64,000 nt of DNA from Gulosibacter sediminis (GTDB lineage Bacteria; Actinomycetota; Actinomycetes; Actinomycetales; Microbacteriaceae): positions 620,001 to 684,000 of the forward strand of contig NZ_CP097160.1 of the NCBI RefSeq assembly GCF_023370115.1, written 5' to 3'. The translations under genes were made by a program, and so were the position numbers. This document shows positions 44,912-53,747 of the stretch, one piece after another. Each line of letters starts with the position of its first letter. The stretch's first letter is position 1. The notes under the pieces were generated by a model. That model was not told the DNA's origin, ran no database searches, and worked only from the letters and a program-made list of their open reading frames with translations.

Positions 44912-46255
44912 ATGAGCCAAGCAGCGTCGCCTCGGCCCGGCATTGCCGAACGCCTCTCGCGCATGATTCAAGTGCCAACCGTGTCGGCCGAACTCGACGT
45001 GCGCGGGCACGAGCCGTTCGAGGCGTTCGTCAGTCTGCTGGCCGAGCTGTACCCGCGCATCCACGCCTCGCTCGAGCTCGAGCGCATCACCGACTTCGGC
45101 TTGCTTTATCGCTGGCCGGGCGCAACGCCGACGGCCGACCCGGTCGTGCTCATGGCGCACTACGACGTCGTGCCGGTCGACGAGTCTGACCCCTGGACCC
45201 ACCCGCCCTTCGAGGGTCACATCGAGGGCGGCAGCGTCTACGGCCGCGGCGCGCTCGACGACAAGGGGCCGCTCGTCGTGCTGCTCGACGCCGTTGAGAA
45301 CCTGCTCGCCGACGAGTTCGTGCCCGCACGCGACGTCTACCTCTCGTTCGGCGGCAATGAAGAGACCTTCGGCGCCGCGGCGCAAGCGATCGTCGAGGTG
45401 TTCCGCGAGCGCGAGCTCACGCCGTGGCTCGTGCTCGACGAGGGCGGCGCGGTCACCGACGCGCCGCTCCCGTTCGTGCTGGGCCTCGCCGCGATGGTCG
45501 GCGTCGGCGAAAAGGGCGTCGCGACGGTGCAGCTCACTGCCCGCAGCGACGGCGGCCACGCCTCGACTCCGCCGCCGCTCACCGCCGTCGGCCGCGTCTC
45601 GCGCGCAGTCTCGCGGCTCACGCCCACGACGTTCACGGCGCGGGTGCCGGCGGCGATTACCCGGATGCTCGGGCTGTTCGCCGCGCGCAGCACCGGCGTC
45701 GGCCGGCTGCTCTACCGGCTGCTCGCGGCATGGCCCTGGCTCAACGCGCGCGGCTTCGCGCGGCTCGGCGGGGAGGCCGCCGCGCTCGTGCGCACGACCG
45801 TCGCACCCACGAAGATCACCGGCGGCACGGCCCACAACGTGCTGCCCTCGCAGGCCGAGGCCGTCGTCAACCTGCGGCTCGCGCTCGGCGAGACGGTCGC
45901 CGGCACGGTGCGGCGGCTGCAGCGTCGCATCGCCGACCGCAGCGTCGCGGTCGAGGTGCTCGAAGGCAGCGACGCGTCGCCCGAGTCGCCGAGCGACGGC
46001 CCGCAGTTCGCGCTCATCGCCGAGGCGGTGCGCGTCTCTCACCCGGCCGCGATCACGGTGCCCTATGTGACGATGGCTGCGACCGACTCGCGGTACTTCC
46101 ACCAGATCTGCCCCGCGACGTATCGCTTCGCGCCGCTGCTCATGAACGCCGAGCAGCGCGCCTCGATTCACGGCGTCGACGAGCGAGTCGACATCGCCGA
46201 GCTCGAGCGCGGCGAGCGGTTCCACCGCACCCTCATCGAAGGAATCCGAGCGTGA
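44912..46255 (+). CDS. M20-family metallopeptidase (carboxypeptidase S/PM20D1-like)
   Basis: A 447-aa zinc amidohydrolase. Metal ligands are in LMAHYDVVPVDESDPWTHPP and GRGALDDKG, the general base in GGNEETFG, and a late His in RASIHGVDERVD. A dimerisation domain is inserted at about residues 205-340. The long form with the PPFEGHI segment is typical of the CPS1/PM20D1 branch, which hydrolyses N-acyl amino acids or peptides. Its stop overlaps the next start (GTGA), so it is co-translated with the MFS exporter. Confidence 0.9.
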   Translation: MSQAASPRPGIAERLSRMIQVPTVSAELDVRGHEPFEAFVSLLAELYPRIHASLELERITDFGLLYRWPGATPTADPVVLMAHYDVVPVDESDPWTHPPFEGHIEGGSVYGRGALDDKGPLVVLLDAVENLLADEFVPARDVYLSFGGNEETFGAAAQAIVEVFRERELTPWLVLDEGGAVTDAPLPFVLGLAAMVGVGEKGVATVQLTARSDGGHASTPPPLTAVGRVSRAVSRLTPTTFTARVPAAITRMLGLFAARSTGVGRLLYRLLAAWPWLNARGFARLGGEAAALVRTTVAPTKITGGTAHNVLPSQAEAVVNLRLALGETVAGTVRRLQRRIADRSVAVEVLEGSDASPESPSDGPQFALIAEAVRVSHPAAITVPYVTMAATDSRYFHQICPATYRFAPLLMNAEQRASIHGVDERVDIAELERGERFHRTLIEGIRA

Positions 46256-47715
46256 GCGCCCGGCGCCGGCGCGCATCCCTCGGCCCGCTCGCGGGCATCG
46301 TTGGCCTGCTCGCCTTCGTCGAGTTCACGAGCGGGGTGCTGCAGGGGTACTACACCCCGATGCTCACCGACATCGCGCGGCACCTCGACGTGCACGATGC
46401 CGACGTCAACTGGCTCGAGGGCGCGCAGCTCATGCTCAGCGCGCTCGTCGTGCCGGCGTTCGCGAAGCTCGGCGACATGTTCGGGCACAAGCGCATGCTG
46501 CTCTGGTCGACCGCGATCACGGCCATCGCGTCGCTCGCGCTGCCGTTCTCGAACTCATTCGGGCTCTTCCTCGCCGCCTGGGCGCTGCAGGGCGTCTACG
46601 TCGTGTGGCTGCCCCTCGAGGTCGCAATCATCTGGTCGCGCACCCGCGGCCGCGAGGACGCCTCGCTGCTCACAGCCCGCGCCGCCGGCATCCTCGTCGC
46701 CACCCTCGAGGCCGGCGCGATCACCGGCGCGCTGCTCGGCGGCCAGCTCGTCGACACGCTGCCGCTCTGGGTCGTGCTGCTTGTGCCGGCGCTGCTCGTC
46801 GTCGCGTGCTTCTTCGTGATTCGCTTCGGCGTGCGCGAGTCCGACCTGCTCACGGGCGGCAAGATCGACCTCGTGGGGCTCGTGCTCGTGTCACTCGCGC
46901 TGATCGCGTTCACGGGCGGCCTGAGCCTGCTGCGGCTCGGGGGAGCCGCGAGCCCGGTGGCCTGGGGCGTCGTCGCGCTCGGCCTGCTGCTGCTCGTGCC
47001 GTTCGTGCGCTACGAGCTGCGCCACCCCGACCCGCTCATCGACGTGCGGATGTTCCGCTCGCCAGCCCTCGCGCCCGTGTTCCTCACGGCCGGGCTCTTC
47101 GGCGTGAGCGTGCTCGGCTCGCAGGCGCCGCTGTCGACGTTCGCCCGCACCGACCCCGAGGTCTACGGCTATGGACTCGGCACCTCGGGCTTCAGCACCT
47201 CGCTCATCATCGGCCTCTACCTCATCGCGATGATCGCGGGCGCGCTGCTCTTCTCGCGGGTGTCGCGCTGGATCACGCCGCGCCTCACGCTCGTCGCCGC
47301 GGCGCTGCTCGTCGGCGTCGGCTACCTGCTCTTCCTGCCGCTCCACAACACGTACGCGCAGGTCATCGTGAACATGGTCGTCGCGGGCGTCGGCTCGGGC
47401 GCGCTTGTCGCGGCGCTTCCGGCCGCCGCCGCAGCCGCCGCGCCACCGACGCAGACCGGCGTCGCGACGGGCCTCACGAACTCGGTGAAGACCGTCGGCG
47501 GCGCGATCGCGTCGGCCACCTTCGGCATCGCGCTCATGCAGGGCACGGCCGGCCCCACGGCGACGGCCGATGCGACCGCCGGCTCGCTCGCCGGCTACTT
47601 CACCGTCTGGATCGTCTGCGGCGTCACGGGGCTCATCGCGGCCGTGCTACTGCTGTTCGTGCCGAAGGCGGCGTTCACCGACGCGGCGGCGCCAGCGCCT
47701 ACGCCTCGGGCTTGA
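46252..47715 (+). CDS. MFS transporter, DHA2 (drug:H+ antiporter) type
   Basis: A 487-aa permease with about fourteen hydrophobic helices, the size of the EmrB/QacA branch. Motif A is LGDMFGHKRMLLWS, and LLGGQLVD resembles antiporter motif C's neighbourhood. It would export small organic compounds; coupling with the M20 peptidase hints that the product or substrate of that enzyme may be moved, which is only inference. The GTG at 46252 overlaps the peptidase stop by 4 bp; a much longer in-frame opening upstream lies over the peptidase gene and is rejected. Confidence 0.9.
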   Translation: MSARRRRASLGPLAGIVGLLAFVEFTSGVLQGYYTPMLTDIARHLDVHDADVNWLEGAQLMLSALVVPAFAKLGDMFGHKRMLLWSTAITAIASLALPFSNSFGLFLAAWALQGVYVVWLPLEVAIIWSRTRGREDASLLTARAAGILVATLEAGAITGALLGGQLVDTLPLWVVLLVPALLVVACFFVIRFGVRESDLLTGGKIDLVGLVLVSLALIAFTGGLSLLRLGGAASPVAWGVVALGLLLLVPFVRYELRHPDPLIDVRMFRSPALAPVFLTAGLFGVSVLGSQAPLSTFARTDPEVYGYGLGTSGFSTSLIIGLYLIAMIAGALLFSRVSRWITPRLTLVAAALLVGVGYLLFLPLHNTYAQVIVNMVVAGVGSGALVAALPAAAAAAAPPTQTGVATGLTNSVKTVGGAIASATFGIALMQGTAGPTATADATAGSLAGYFTVWIVCGVTGLIAAVLLLFVPKAAFTDAAAPAPTPRA

Positions 47716-48679
47716 GGCGAATCATCGCCTCCTGCGACACGCTCGCGACGAGCAGGCCCTCGCGGGTGTAGAACTCGCCGTGCGTGAGCGCGCGCCCGCC
47801 GTGCGCGTTCGTCGAGTGCAGCACGAGCAGCAGCCACTCGTCGGCGCGCGCGAAGCGGTGCCACCACACGCTGTGGTCGAGGCTCGCGACGCGCAGCCGC
47901 GGCTCGGTCCAGGCGAGGCCGTGGCGGCGCAGCACGGGGTCGAGCATGAGGTAATCGCTCGCGTAGGCGAGGGATGCGCGGTGCACGACCTCGTCGTCGG
48001 GCAGCTGGTCGACGGCGCGAATCCACACGGCCTGCTCGGCGACGCGGCCGGAGGCGGGCTGGAGGAAGATGGGCTCGTCGGCGTAGCGCAGCTCGAACGG
48101 GCGCCGGTTGATCCAGTAGTTCGCGAGGGCCTCACCGGCAACCGCGACCTGGGCGGCTGCGCTCGGCAGCTGCTCTGGGCCGGGGATGCCGTGCGGCATC
48201 TCGGCGTAGTGGTCGAGCCCCTCCGAGTCGACCTGGAAGCTCGCGATCATCGACCAGATCGGCTCGCCGTACTGGAACGCCTGCACGAGGCGCGTCGAGA
48301 ACGAGTTGCCGTCGTGGCTGCGTTCGACCGAGAAGGTGATCGGCTCGTGCACGTTGCCGGGGCGGAGAAAGTTGCCACGCATCGAGTGGATGTGCCGGTC
48401 GTCGGCGACGGTGCGGGTCGCGGCGACGAGTGACTGCGCCGCGACCTGCCCGCCGAAGATGCGCCCGTGGGGCATCCACTGGCTCTGCCCCGTGAAGATG
48501 TCGCGCGAGGTGCGCGCACCGGTCTCTGAGAGCGCGAGGGTGCCCAGGAACGATTCGAGCGGTGGCACCTTCTCGAGCTCGGTGAGGTCGACGGTGTCGC
48601 CCGGCGCCAGGATCGCGCCGCTCGGGCGATTGCTACTTGCCGCGAGCGGCGAGACCGGGTGCTGTGGCGATTCGTTCAC
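47699..48679 (-). CDS. tesB: Acyl-CoA thioesterase II
   Basis: A 326-aa double-hotdog thioesterase that hydrolyses acyl-CoA to free acid and CoA. The two halves are visible: FTGQSQWMPHGRIFGGQVAAQS with HSMRGNFLRPGN in the first, and LDHSVWWHRF plus AHGGRALTHGEFYTREG in the second; the Asp, Ser/Thr and Gln of the TesB triad fall in the second. The GTG start at 48679 is 6 nt after a TAAGCT -10. Its end overlaps the convergent MFS gene by 17 bp, with a small CGCCTC/GAGGCG hairpin at 47702-47719. Confidence 0.92.
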   Translation of the reverse strand: MNESPQHPVSPLAASSNRPSGAILAPGDTVDLTELEKVPPLESFLGTLALSETGARTSRDIFTGQSQWMPHGRIFGGQVAAQSLVAATRTVADDRHIHSMRGNFLRPGNVHEPITFSVERSHDGNSFSTRLVQAFQYGEPIWSMIASFQVDSEGLDHYAEMPHGIPGPEQLPSAAAQVAVAGEALANYWINRRPFELRYADEPIFLQPASGRVAEQAVWIRAVDQLPDDEVVHRASLAYASDYLMLDPVLRRHGLAWTEPRLRVASLDHSVWWHRFARADEWLLLVLHSTNAHGGRALTHGEFYTREGLLVASVSQEAMIRLKPEA

Positions 48680-48685
48680 ACCGTC

Positions 48686-48691
48686 AGCTTA
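48686..48691 (-). promoter_or_regulatory. Leaderless-type -10 of tesB
   Basis: TAAGCT on the minus strand, 6 nt before the GTG at 48679. It lies just past the agmatine deiminase stop codon. Confidence 0.5.
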
Positions 48692-49699
48692 GCGAGCGGG
48701 CTGCTGCTGGGTGATGCAGTGCACGCCGCCGCCGCGCGCGAAGATGGGGCGCGCATCCACCGGCACGATCTCGCGGCCGGGGTACGCCTCGGCGAGCACC
48801 TCGAACGCCTCGGCGTCGTTCGCGTCGTTGAAGCCGCAGGCGATGACCGCGTCGTTCGCCACGAGGTGGTTGATGTAGCTGTAGTCGACCCAGCCTTCGG
48901 CGTCGCGGAGCTCCTTCGGCGCGGGCACGCGGAGGATCTCGCGGGGCGTGTCGGTCGCGTCGAACGCCTCGGTGAGGGCCGCGATGACCTGCTTCGTCAC
49001 GGCGAAGTCAGGATGTGCTTCGTCGCGCTGGTCGTGCACGAGCACGCGGCCGTCGGGCGTGTAGCTCGCGACGATGTCGACGTGGCCGCGCGTGCCGAAC
49101 TCCTCGGAGTCGCGGGTGAGGCCGCGGGGGAGCCAGACGGTCGAGGTCGTGCCGAGCTTGTCGGCGAGCTCCTGCTCGACCTTCGCGGTGTTCCAGTTCG
49201 GGTTGCGGCCCGGGTCAAGCTGCACGGTGCGGGTCACCATGACCTGGCCCGCGCCGTCGACGTGGATGCCGCCGCCCTCGTTGACGAGGGGCGAGTCGAC
49301 GACGCGCACGCCGGCGAGCTCGGCGACGCGGCGGCCGATGTGCTGGTCCTTGTCCCAGTTCGCCCACGACTGGGCACCCCAGCCGTTGAACACCCAGTTG
49401 ACCGCGACGAGCTCGTCGCCGTCGAAGGCGAAGGTCGGGCCGATGTCGCGCATCCAAGCGTCGTTGAGCTCGGCCTCCTCGATGTGCACGCGGCTCGAGA
49501 GCGCGCGCTTCGCCGCGCCGAGCTCGGAGCTCGGCACGAGAATCGTCACGGGCTCGAAATCGACGGTGGCGTTCGCGACCGAGGCCCACGTGGCGCGGGC
49601 TTCGTCGGCATCGGCCTCGGAGCTACCAAAGAGGTAGCCGGGGCCGGGCCAGGCCATCCAGGTGCGCTCGTGGCGCTCCCATTCCGCGGGCATCTTCAT
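48689..49699 (-). CDS. Agmatine deiminase
   Basis: This guanidino-group modifying enzyme of the PAD/AgDI family converts agmatine to N-carbamoylputrescine. The 336-aa product has the substrate motifs WMRDIGPTFAFDG, GGGIHVDGAG and TRGHVDIVA, and the nucleophile Cys328 in GGGVHCITQQQ near the C-terminus. GAAAGGA precedes the ATG at 49699; 49693 is an alternative. No N-carbamoylputrescine amidohydrolase of the nitrilase type is next to it. A LacI operator lies upstream. Confidence 0.92.
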   Translation of the reverse strand: MKMPAEWERHERTWMAWPGPGYLFGSSEADADEARATWASVANATVDFEPVTILVPSSELGAAKRALSSRVHIEEAELNDAWMRDIGPTFAFDGDELVAVNWVFNGWGAQSWANWDKDQHIGRRVAELAGVRVVDSPLVNEGGGIHVDGAGQVMVTRTVQLDPGRNPNWNTAKVEQELADKLGTTSTVWLPRGLTRDSEEFGTRGHVDIVASYTPDGRVLVHDQRDEAHPDFAVTKQVIAALTEAFDATDTPREILRVPAPKELRDAEGWVDYSYINHLVANDAVIACGFNDANDAEAFEVLAEAYPGREIVPVDARPIFARGGGVHCITQQQPAR

Positions 49700-49734
49700 C
49701 GTTGCAGGTCCTTTCGGGCGGGTACGCTCGCCAG

Positions 49735-49748
49735 CTTAATCGATTTAG
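49735..49748. promoter_or_regulatory. LacI-type operator, copy 1
   Basis: CTTAATCGATTTAG overlaps the stop codon of the lacI-type gene (49745-49747) and lies 36 bp upstream of the agmatine deiminase start. It is the same as the site at 33907-33920, including flanking bases and the distance to the controlled gene. On the minus strand it covers a TTAAGCT -10-like sequence, so binding should repress. Confidence 0.75.
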
Positions 49749-50716
49749 TTGGTTGCTGCTCGGGCACGAAGCTCGACGTCGAGTTGCTGCTCGCGGGGCA
49801 CGTCTGCGCCCTCGAGCAGATCGAGCAGCAGCTGGGCGCAGCGCGCCCCGAACTCGCTCGGCCGCAGGTCGATCGCGGTGACCGGCGGGTCGAGCAGGCG
49901 GTCGGACTGCGCGTCGGTGTATGACGCGAGCCGAACATCCTCGGGGATGCGCTGGCCGCGCGAGCGCAGCACGCCGGCGACGCTCGTGGCCGTGCCGTCG
50001 GGCACCGCGACGATCGCGTCGACGCCGGCGGGCAGCGCGGCGCAGGCGGCCTGAATCTCTTCGGTTTCGGGCGAGAACGACACCGGCACCTCGTGCACCT
50101 CGACCGCCGAGTCGTCGGCGAAGCGGCGGGCGGCGCGGGCGACCTCGATGCCCCAGGCGGTGTCCTCGGGCGGCAGCAGCACTCCGATCGAGGTCGAGCC
50201 CCGCTGCTCGAGGTGGCGCAGCAGCCCGGTCATCTCGCGCTCGTGGTCGACGAAGACGACGCCGTCGGGCTGTGGCTGGCCCTCGGGCACGCGCTCGCCG
50301 GTGACGACCTCGCGGCCCGCCCCGAGCACGGCGCGGGCGAGCGGGTCGGTGGTGCGCACATCCACCGTGACGATGCCGTCGACGTGCGCGAGAAACGGGC
50401 GAGGGTCGCCGTGCTGCGGCAGGATCAGGGCGGCGACGCCCCGGTCGCCGGCTGCGTTGCTCACCCCGACCGCGAAGTCGGCGTAGTACCACTGCAGTGT
50501 CGTGCCGGGCGGCAGGTAAATGCCGATCGTGTCGGTGCGGCGGCGGCGCAGGTTGCGGGCGCTCACGTTGACGACGTAGCCGAGGGCGCCCGCGGCGTCG
50601 AGCACGCTGTCGCGCGTCGCGGGGCTCACGCCCGGTAGATCGCGCAGCGCGAGCGAGGCGGCGGCGGTCGACACGCCCGCGCGGGCCGCGACGTCGCGCA
50701 GGGTGGGTCGGCTCAC
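49745..50716 (-). CDS. LacI-family transcriptional regulator
   Basis: A 323-aa repressor. The helix-turn-helix is TLRDVAARAGVSTAAASLAL at residues 5-24, with the hinge LGYVVNVSARNLRRRRT, then a periplasmic-binding-protein-like effector domain. Effector not predictable; agmatine or a related guanidine is a reasonable guess from the downstream gene. The GTG start overlaps the acyl-CoA ligase stop by 4 bp, so the regulator is translated from the ligase transcript. Confidence 0.92.
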   Translation of the reverse strand: MSRPTLRDVAARAGVSTAAASLALRDLPGVSPATRDSVLDAAGALGYVVNVSARNLRRRRTDTIGIYLPPGTTLQWYYADFAVGVSNAAGDRGVAALILPQHGDPRPFLAHVDGIVTVDVRTTDPLARAVLGAGREVVTGERVPEGQPQPDGVVFVDHEREMTGLLRHLEQRGSTSIGVLLPPEDTAWGIEVARAARRFADDSAVEVHEVPVSFSPETEEIQAACAALPAGVDAIVAVPDGTATSVAGVLRSRGQRIPEDVRLASYTDAQSDRLLDPPVTAIDLRPSEFGARCAQLLLDLLEGADVPREQQLDVELRARAATN

Positions 50717-52437
50717 TTGCCGGCCTTGGGGGCGCTGAGCTGTTCGCGCACCTTCTTGCGCAGCACCTTGCCGAGCAGCGACTTCGGCAGTTCGTCGACG
50801 ACGGTGTAACTGCGCGGCACCTTGAACTCGGCGAGGTGGTCGTGCGCGTACGCGCGGGTCGCCGCCTCGTCGAAGCTCGCGCCCTCCTCGAGCACGATCG
50901 CCGCGGTCACCGACTCGGCGCCCGACGAACCGCGCTGGATGCCGACGACGGCGGCCTCGGCGATGCCCGGCACCTGCACGAGCACCTGCTCGACCTCGGT
51001 CGGGGCGACGTTGTAGCCGCCCGTGATGATGAGCTCCTTCGCGCGGTCGACGACGGTGATGAAGCCGTCGGCGTCCTGCGTCACGAGGTCGCCGGTGCGC
51101 AGCCAGCGGCCGGGCAGCAGCACCTTGTCGGTCTCTTCCTGGTTGTTCCAGTAGCCCTGGAAAACCTGGGGTCCGTGCACGATGAGCTCGCCGACCTCGC
51201 CGAGCGGAACATCCTCATCGGGGTTGTCGGGGTTCACGACGCGAATCGTCGTGGAGGCGTGGGGCAGGCCGATCGTGCCGATCTTGCGGGTCGGACCGAA
51301 CGGGTTCGAGAACACGATGGGGGAGGCCTCGGTAAGCCCGTAGCCCTCGTTGAGCCCGCCGCCGGCGACGGCCTCCCAGCGCTCGACCACGGCATCGGTC
51401 AGCGTCATCGCGCCACTCATCGCGTAGCGCACGTTCGAGAGGTCAAGGCGACCCTCGCGGGCGATGCGCGCGAGGCGGTCGAACATCGGCGGCACGCCGG
51501 GGTAGAACGTGGCGGGGTGCACCTTCGACGCGTCGACGATGAGGTCGGGGTCAAAAGTGGGGAAGAGGGTGACGCGCGACGCGGTCACGACGCCGTAGAT
51601 CGTGCCGAGCAGGTTGCCGAACGAGTGGAACATCGGCAGGAACGCGTAGATCGTCTCCTCACCCATCGTGAACTCGGGCATCCATGCTTTGCCCTGGCGG
51701 CCGTTCGCGAGCAGGTTCGCGTGCGAGAGCTTGGCGCCCTTCGGGGTGCCGGTCGTGCCCGAGGTGTACGCGAGCATCGCGATGTCGTCGGGGCCGGGCT
51801 TCGGCACCTCGTCGCCGATCGGCACCTGGTGCAGGATCTTCTCGAACGGCACGGTGCCGGGCGCCTTGCCGGTGAGCTTGTCACGCGACTCGCGCGCCTT
51901 CTTCACCGGCAGCTTGAGCAGCAGCTGCATCTTCGTCGGCATCATCTTCGTCATGTTCACCGAGATCACCCGGCGCACGTCGACCTCGCCCGCGAGCGAC
52001 TGCACGACCGGCGCGAGCTTGTCCCAGGCGATGGTGAACACGGCGCCGTGGTCCTGGTACTGCGTGCGCAGCTCGCTGCGGGTGTAGAGCGGGTTGTGCT
52101 CGACGACGGTCGCGCCGAGGCGCAGGGTCGCGTAGTAGGCGATGACGTGCTGGGGGCAGTTCGGCAGCACGATCGCGACGCGGTCGCCGCGCTTCACACC
52201 GATGCGGCGCAGGCCGTTCGCGAAGCGCACGACGTGATCGTGCAGCTGGGCGAAGGTGAGCTCGGCGCCGAAGAACTCGAGCGCGGGCCGATCGCCGAAG
52301 TTGCGGGCCCGGTCGGCCAGTTCGTCGTAGAGCGAGGTGGTGACTGGCTCAATATCGCGGGGTACCCCCGGCGCGTAGTTCTTGGTCCACACGCGATTCG
52401 CGTTGAACTCGGCAACGTTGACTGCGGCATCGCTCAT
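50713..52437 (-). CDS. Long-chain fatty-acid--CoA ligase (AMP-binding)
   Basis: A 574-aa ANL-superfamily enzyme that activates fatty acids as acyl-CoA. Motifs: P-loop-like AYTSGTTGTPKGAKL, GYGLTEASP, the hinge RTGDLVTQDADGF and the C-terminal catalytic Lys in KSLLGKVLRKK. The ATG at 52437 is 6 nt after a TAAACT -10. Its start is 29 bp from the divergent dinB start. With the hydroxyacyl-CoA dehydrogenase and thioesterase genes nearby it suggests fatty-acid use, though they are not in one operon. Confidence 0.92.
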   Translation of the reverse strand: MSDAAVNVAEFNANRVWTKNYAPGVPRDIEPVTTSLYDELADRARNFGDRPALEFFGAELTFAQLHDHVVRFANGLRRIGVKRGDRVAIVLPNCPQHVIAYYATLRLGATVVEHNPLYTRSELRTQYQDHGAVFTIAWDKLAPVVQSLAGEVDVRRVISVNMTKMMPTKMQLLLKLPVKKARESRDKLTGKAPGTVPFEKILHQVPIGDEVPKPGPDDIAMLAYTSGTTGTPKGAKLSHANLLANGRQGKAWMPEFTMGEETIYAFLPMFHSFGNLLGTIYGVVTASRVTLFPTFDPDLIVDASKVHPATFYPGVPPMFDRLARIAREGRLDLSNVRYAMSGAMTLTDAVVERWEAVAGGGLNEGYGLTEASPIVFSNPFGPTRKIGTIGLPHASTTIRVVNPDNPDEDVPLGEVGELIVHGPQVFQGYWNNQEETDKVLLPGRWLRTGDLVTQDADGFITVVDRAKELIITGGYNVAPTEVEQVLVQVPGIAEAAVVGIQRGSSGAESVTAAIVLEEGASFDEAATRAYAHDHLAEFKVPRSYTVVDELPKSLLGKVLRKKVREQLSAPKAGK

Positions 52438-52443
52438 ATGTGC

Positions 52444-52460
52444 AGTTTATTGACCAGAAT
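52444..52460. promoter_or_regulatory. Compact divergent leaderless promoters (acyl-CoA ligase / dinB)
   Basis: TAAACT (minus, 52449-52444) and CAGAAT (plus, 52455-52460) each lie 6 nt before the ATGs at 52437 and 52467. The -10 boxes are 5 bp apart. Confidence 0.5.
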
Positions 52461-52466
52461 GGATGC

Positions 52467-53741
52467 ATGTCTCGGAAACAGCTCGGCGCGCGCGAAGTGG
52501 GTGATGCCCACGACGACGGCAGCGCCACGATTCTGCATGTCGACATGGACGCGTTCTTCGTTTCCGTCGAGGTGCGTGACCGCCCCGAGCTGCGCGGCGA
52601 ACTCGTCATTGTGGGCGGCGCCGGCGGCCGCGGCGTTGTGTCGTCGGCGAGCTATGAGGCGCGGGCGCTCGGCGTGCACGCCGCGATGCCGATGGCGCGG
52701 GCACTGCAGCTCGCGCCCGGCGCCACCGTGATTTCGGGCCACATGCACAAGTACCGCGAGGCGTCCGACGAGGTCATGGCGATCTTCCGCGAGTTCACGC
52801 CGCTCGTCGAGCCCCTGTCGATCGACGAGGCGTTTCTCGATGTGTCGGGCTCGGTGCGACTCTTCGGCTCGCCCTCGGAGATCGCCCGGCGCATCCGCCG
52901 CGAGGTGCACGCGCGCACGGGTCTTACCTGCTCGGTCGGCGTCGCATCGACGAAGTTCGTGGCGAAGCTCGCGAGCGGCAAGTGCAAGCCCGACGGGCTG
53001 CTCGTGATTCCCGAGTCCGAGACGATCCCGTTTCTGCACGCCCTGCCGGTGGGCGCCCTCTGGGGCGTCGGCGAGACGACCGAGACGAAGCTGCGGGGCC
53101 GCGGCATCCACACCGTGTTTGAGCTCGCGCACACGCCGCCCGCGGCGCTCGAGCGTATCGTCGGCAAGTCGATGGGCGCGCACCTCGCGAACCTCGCGTG
53201 GGGGCGCGACTCGCGGCCCGTCGAGGTGACGCGACGCGAGAAGTCGGTGTCGCACGAGCAGACGTTTGAAGATGACGTGACCTCGCACGCGGCCCTGTTG
53301 CGCGAGGTGCGGGCGCAGGCGGATGCGGTGGCCGCGCGCCTGCGCCGGGCCGGCCTCGCGGCGGCGACCGTCGCGGTGAAGCTGCGCTGGTCGAACTTCG
53401 AGACGGTCTCGCGGCAGGTGCGCCTCGAGCGGCCCTCCGACACGGGCCTTACGCTGTATCGCGCGGCCGGGCAGCTCTTCGACGAGCTGCATGCGGAGGG
53501 CCGACCGGTGCGGCTCATCGGAGTGCGCGCGGCCGACCTCGTCGAGGCCGGGCAGGCGACGTCGCTGCTGCTCTGGGACGAGCAACGCGACGACGAGTGG
53601 TCGGCGGCCGAGCGGGCGGCGGATGCGGCGGTTGCGAAGTTCGGCAAGGCCGCGATCCGCCCCGCGTCGCTGCTCGGCCGGGGTGAACGGCGCGACGGCG
53701 GCACGGGACTCAGCGAGCGCCCGAACCGACCGTCGACCTAG
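52467..53741 (+). CDS. dinB: DNA polymerase IV (Y-family)
   Basis: A 424-aa translesion polymerase. The N-terminal catalytic motif is ILHVDMDAFFVSVE, preceded by an actinobacterial extension of about 20 residues; the second acidic motif is LSIDEAFLDVSGS, followed by the little-finger domain from about residue 240. No beta-clamp-binding QxxLF-type tail is obvious. The ATG at 52467 was chosen by position after the -10. No SOS box was recognised upstream. Confidence 0.93.
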   Translation: MSRKQLGAREVGDAHDDGSATILHVDMDAFFVSVEVRDRPELRGELVIVGGAGGRGVVSSASYEARALGVHAAMPMARALQLAPGATVISGHMHKYREASDEVMAIFREFTPLVEPLSIDEAFLDVSGSVRLFGSPSEIARRIRREVHARTGLTCSVGVASTKFVAKLASGKCKPDGLLVIPESETIPFLHALPVGALWGVGETTETKLRGRGIHTVFELAHTPPAALERIVGKSMGAHLANLAWGRDSRPVEVTRREKSVSHEQTFEDDVTSHAALLREVRAQADAVAARLRRAGLAAATVAVKLRWSNFETVSRQVRLERPSDTGLTLYRAAGQLFDELHAEGRPVRLIGVRAADLVEAGQATSLLLWDEQRDDEWSAAERAADAAVAKFGKAAIRPASLLGRGERRDGGTGLSERPNRPST

Positions 53742-53747
53742 GTGGGC

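Noticed and set aside
45424-46251. Extension of the DHA2 exporter gene to the left
   Set aside because: It is an out-of-frame reading of the M20 peptidase gene. The GTG at 46252 overlaps the peptidase stop, as usual for coupled genes.
43271-46276. Open frame of 1001 codons on the minus strand across gatB end, metallo-hydrolase, Nudix and M20 genes
   Set aside because: It crosses several well-supported genes, a terminator and two divergent promoters. Its composition is low-information Arg/Ala/Asp/Glu.
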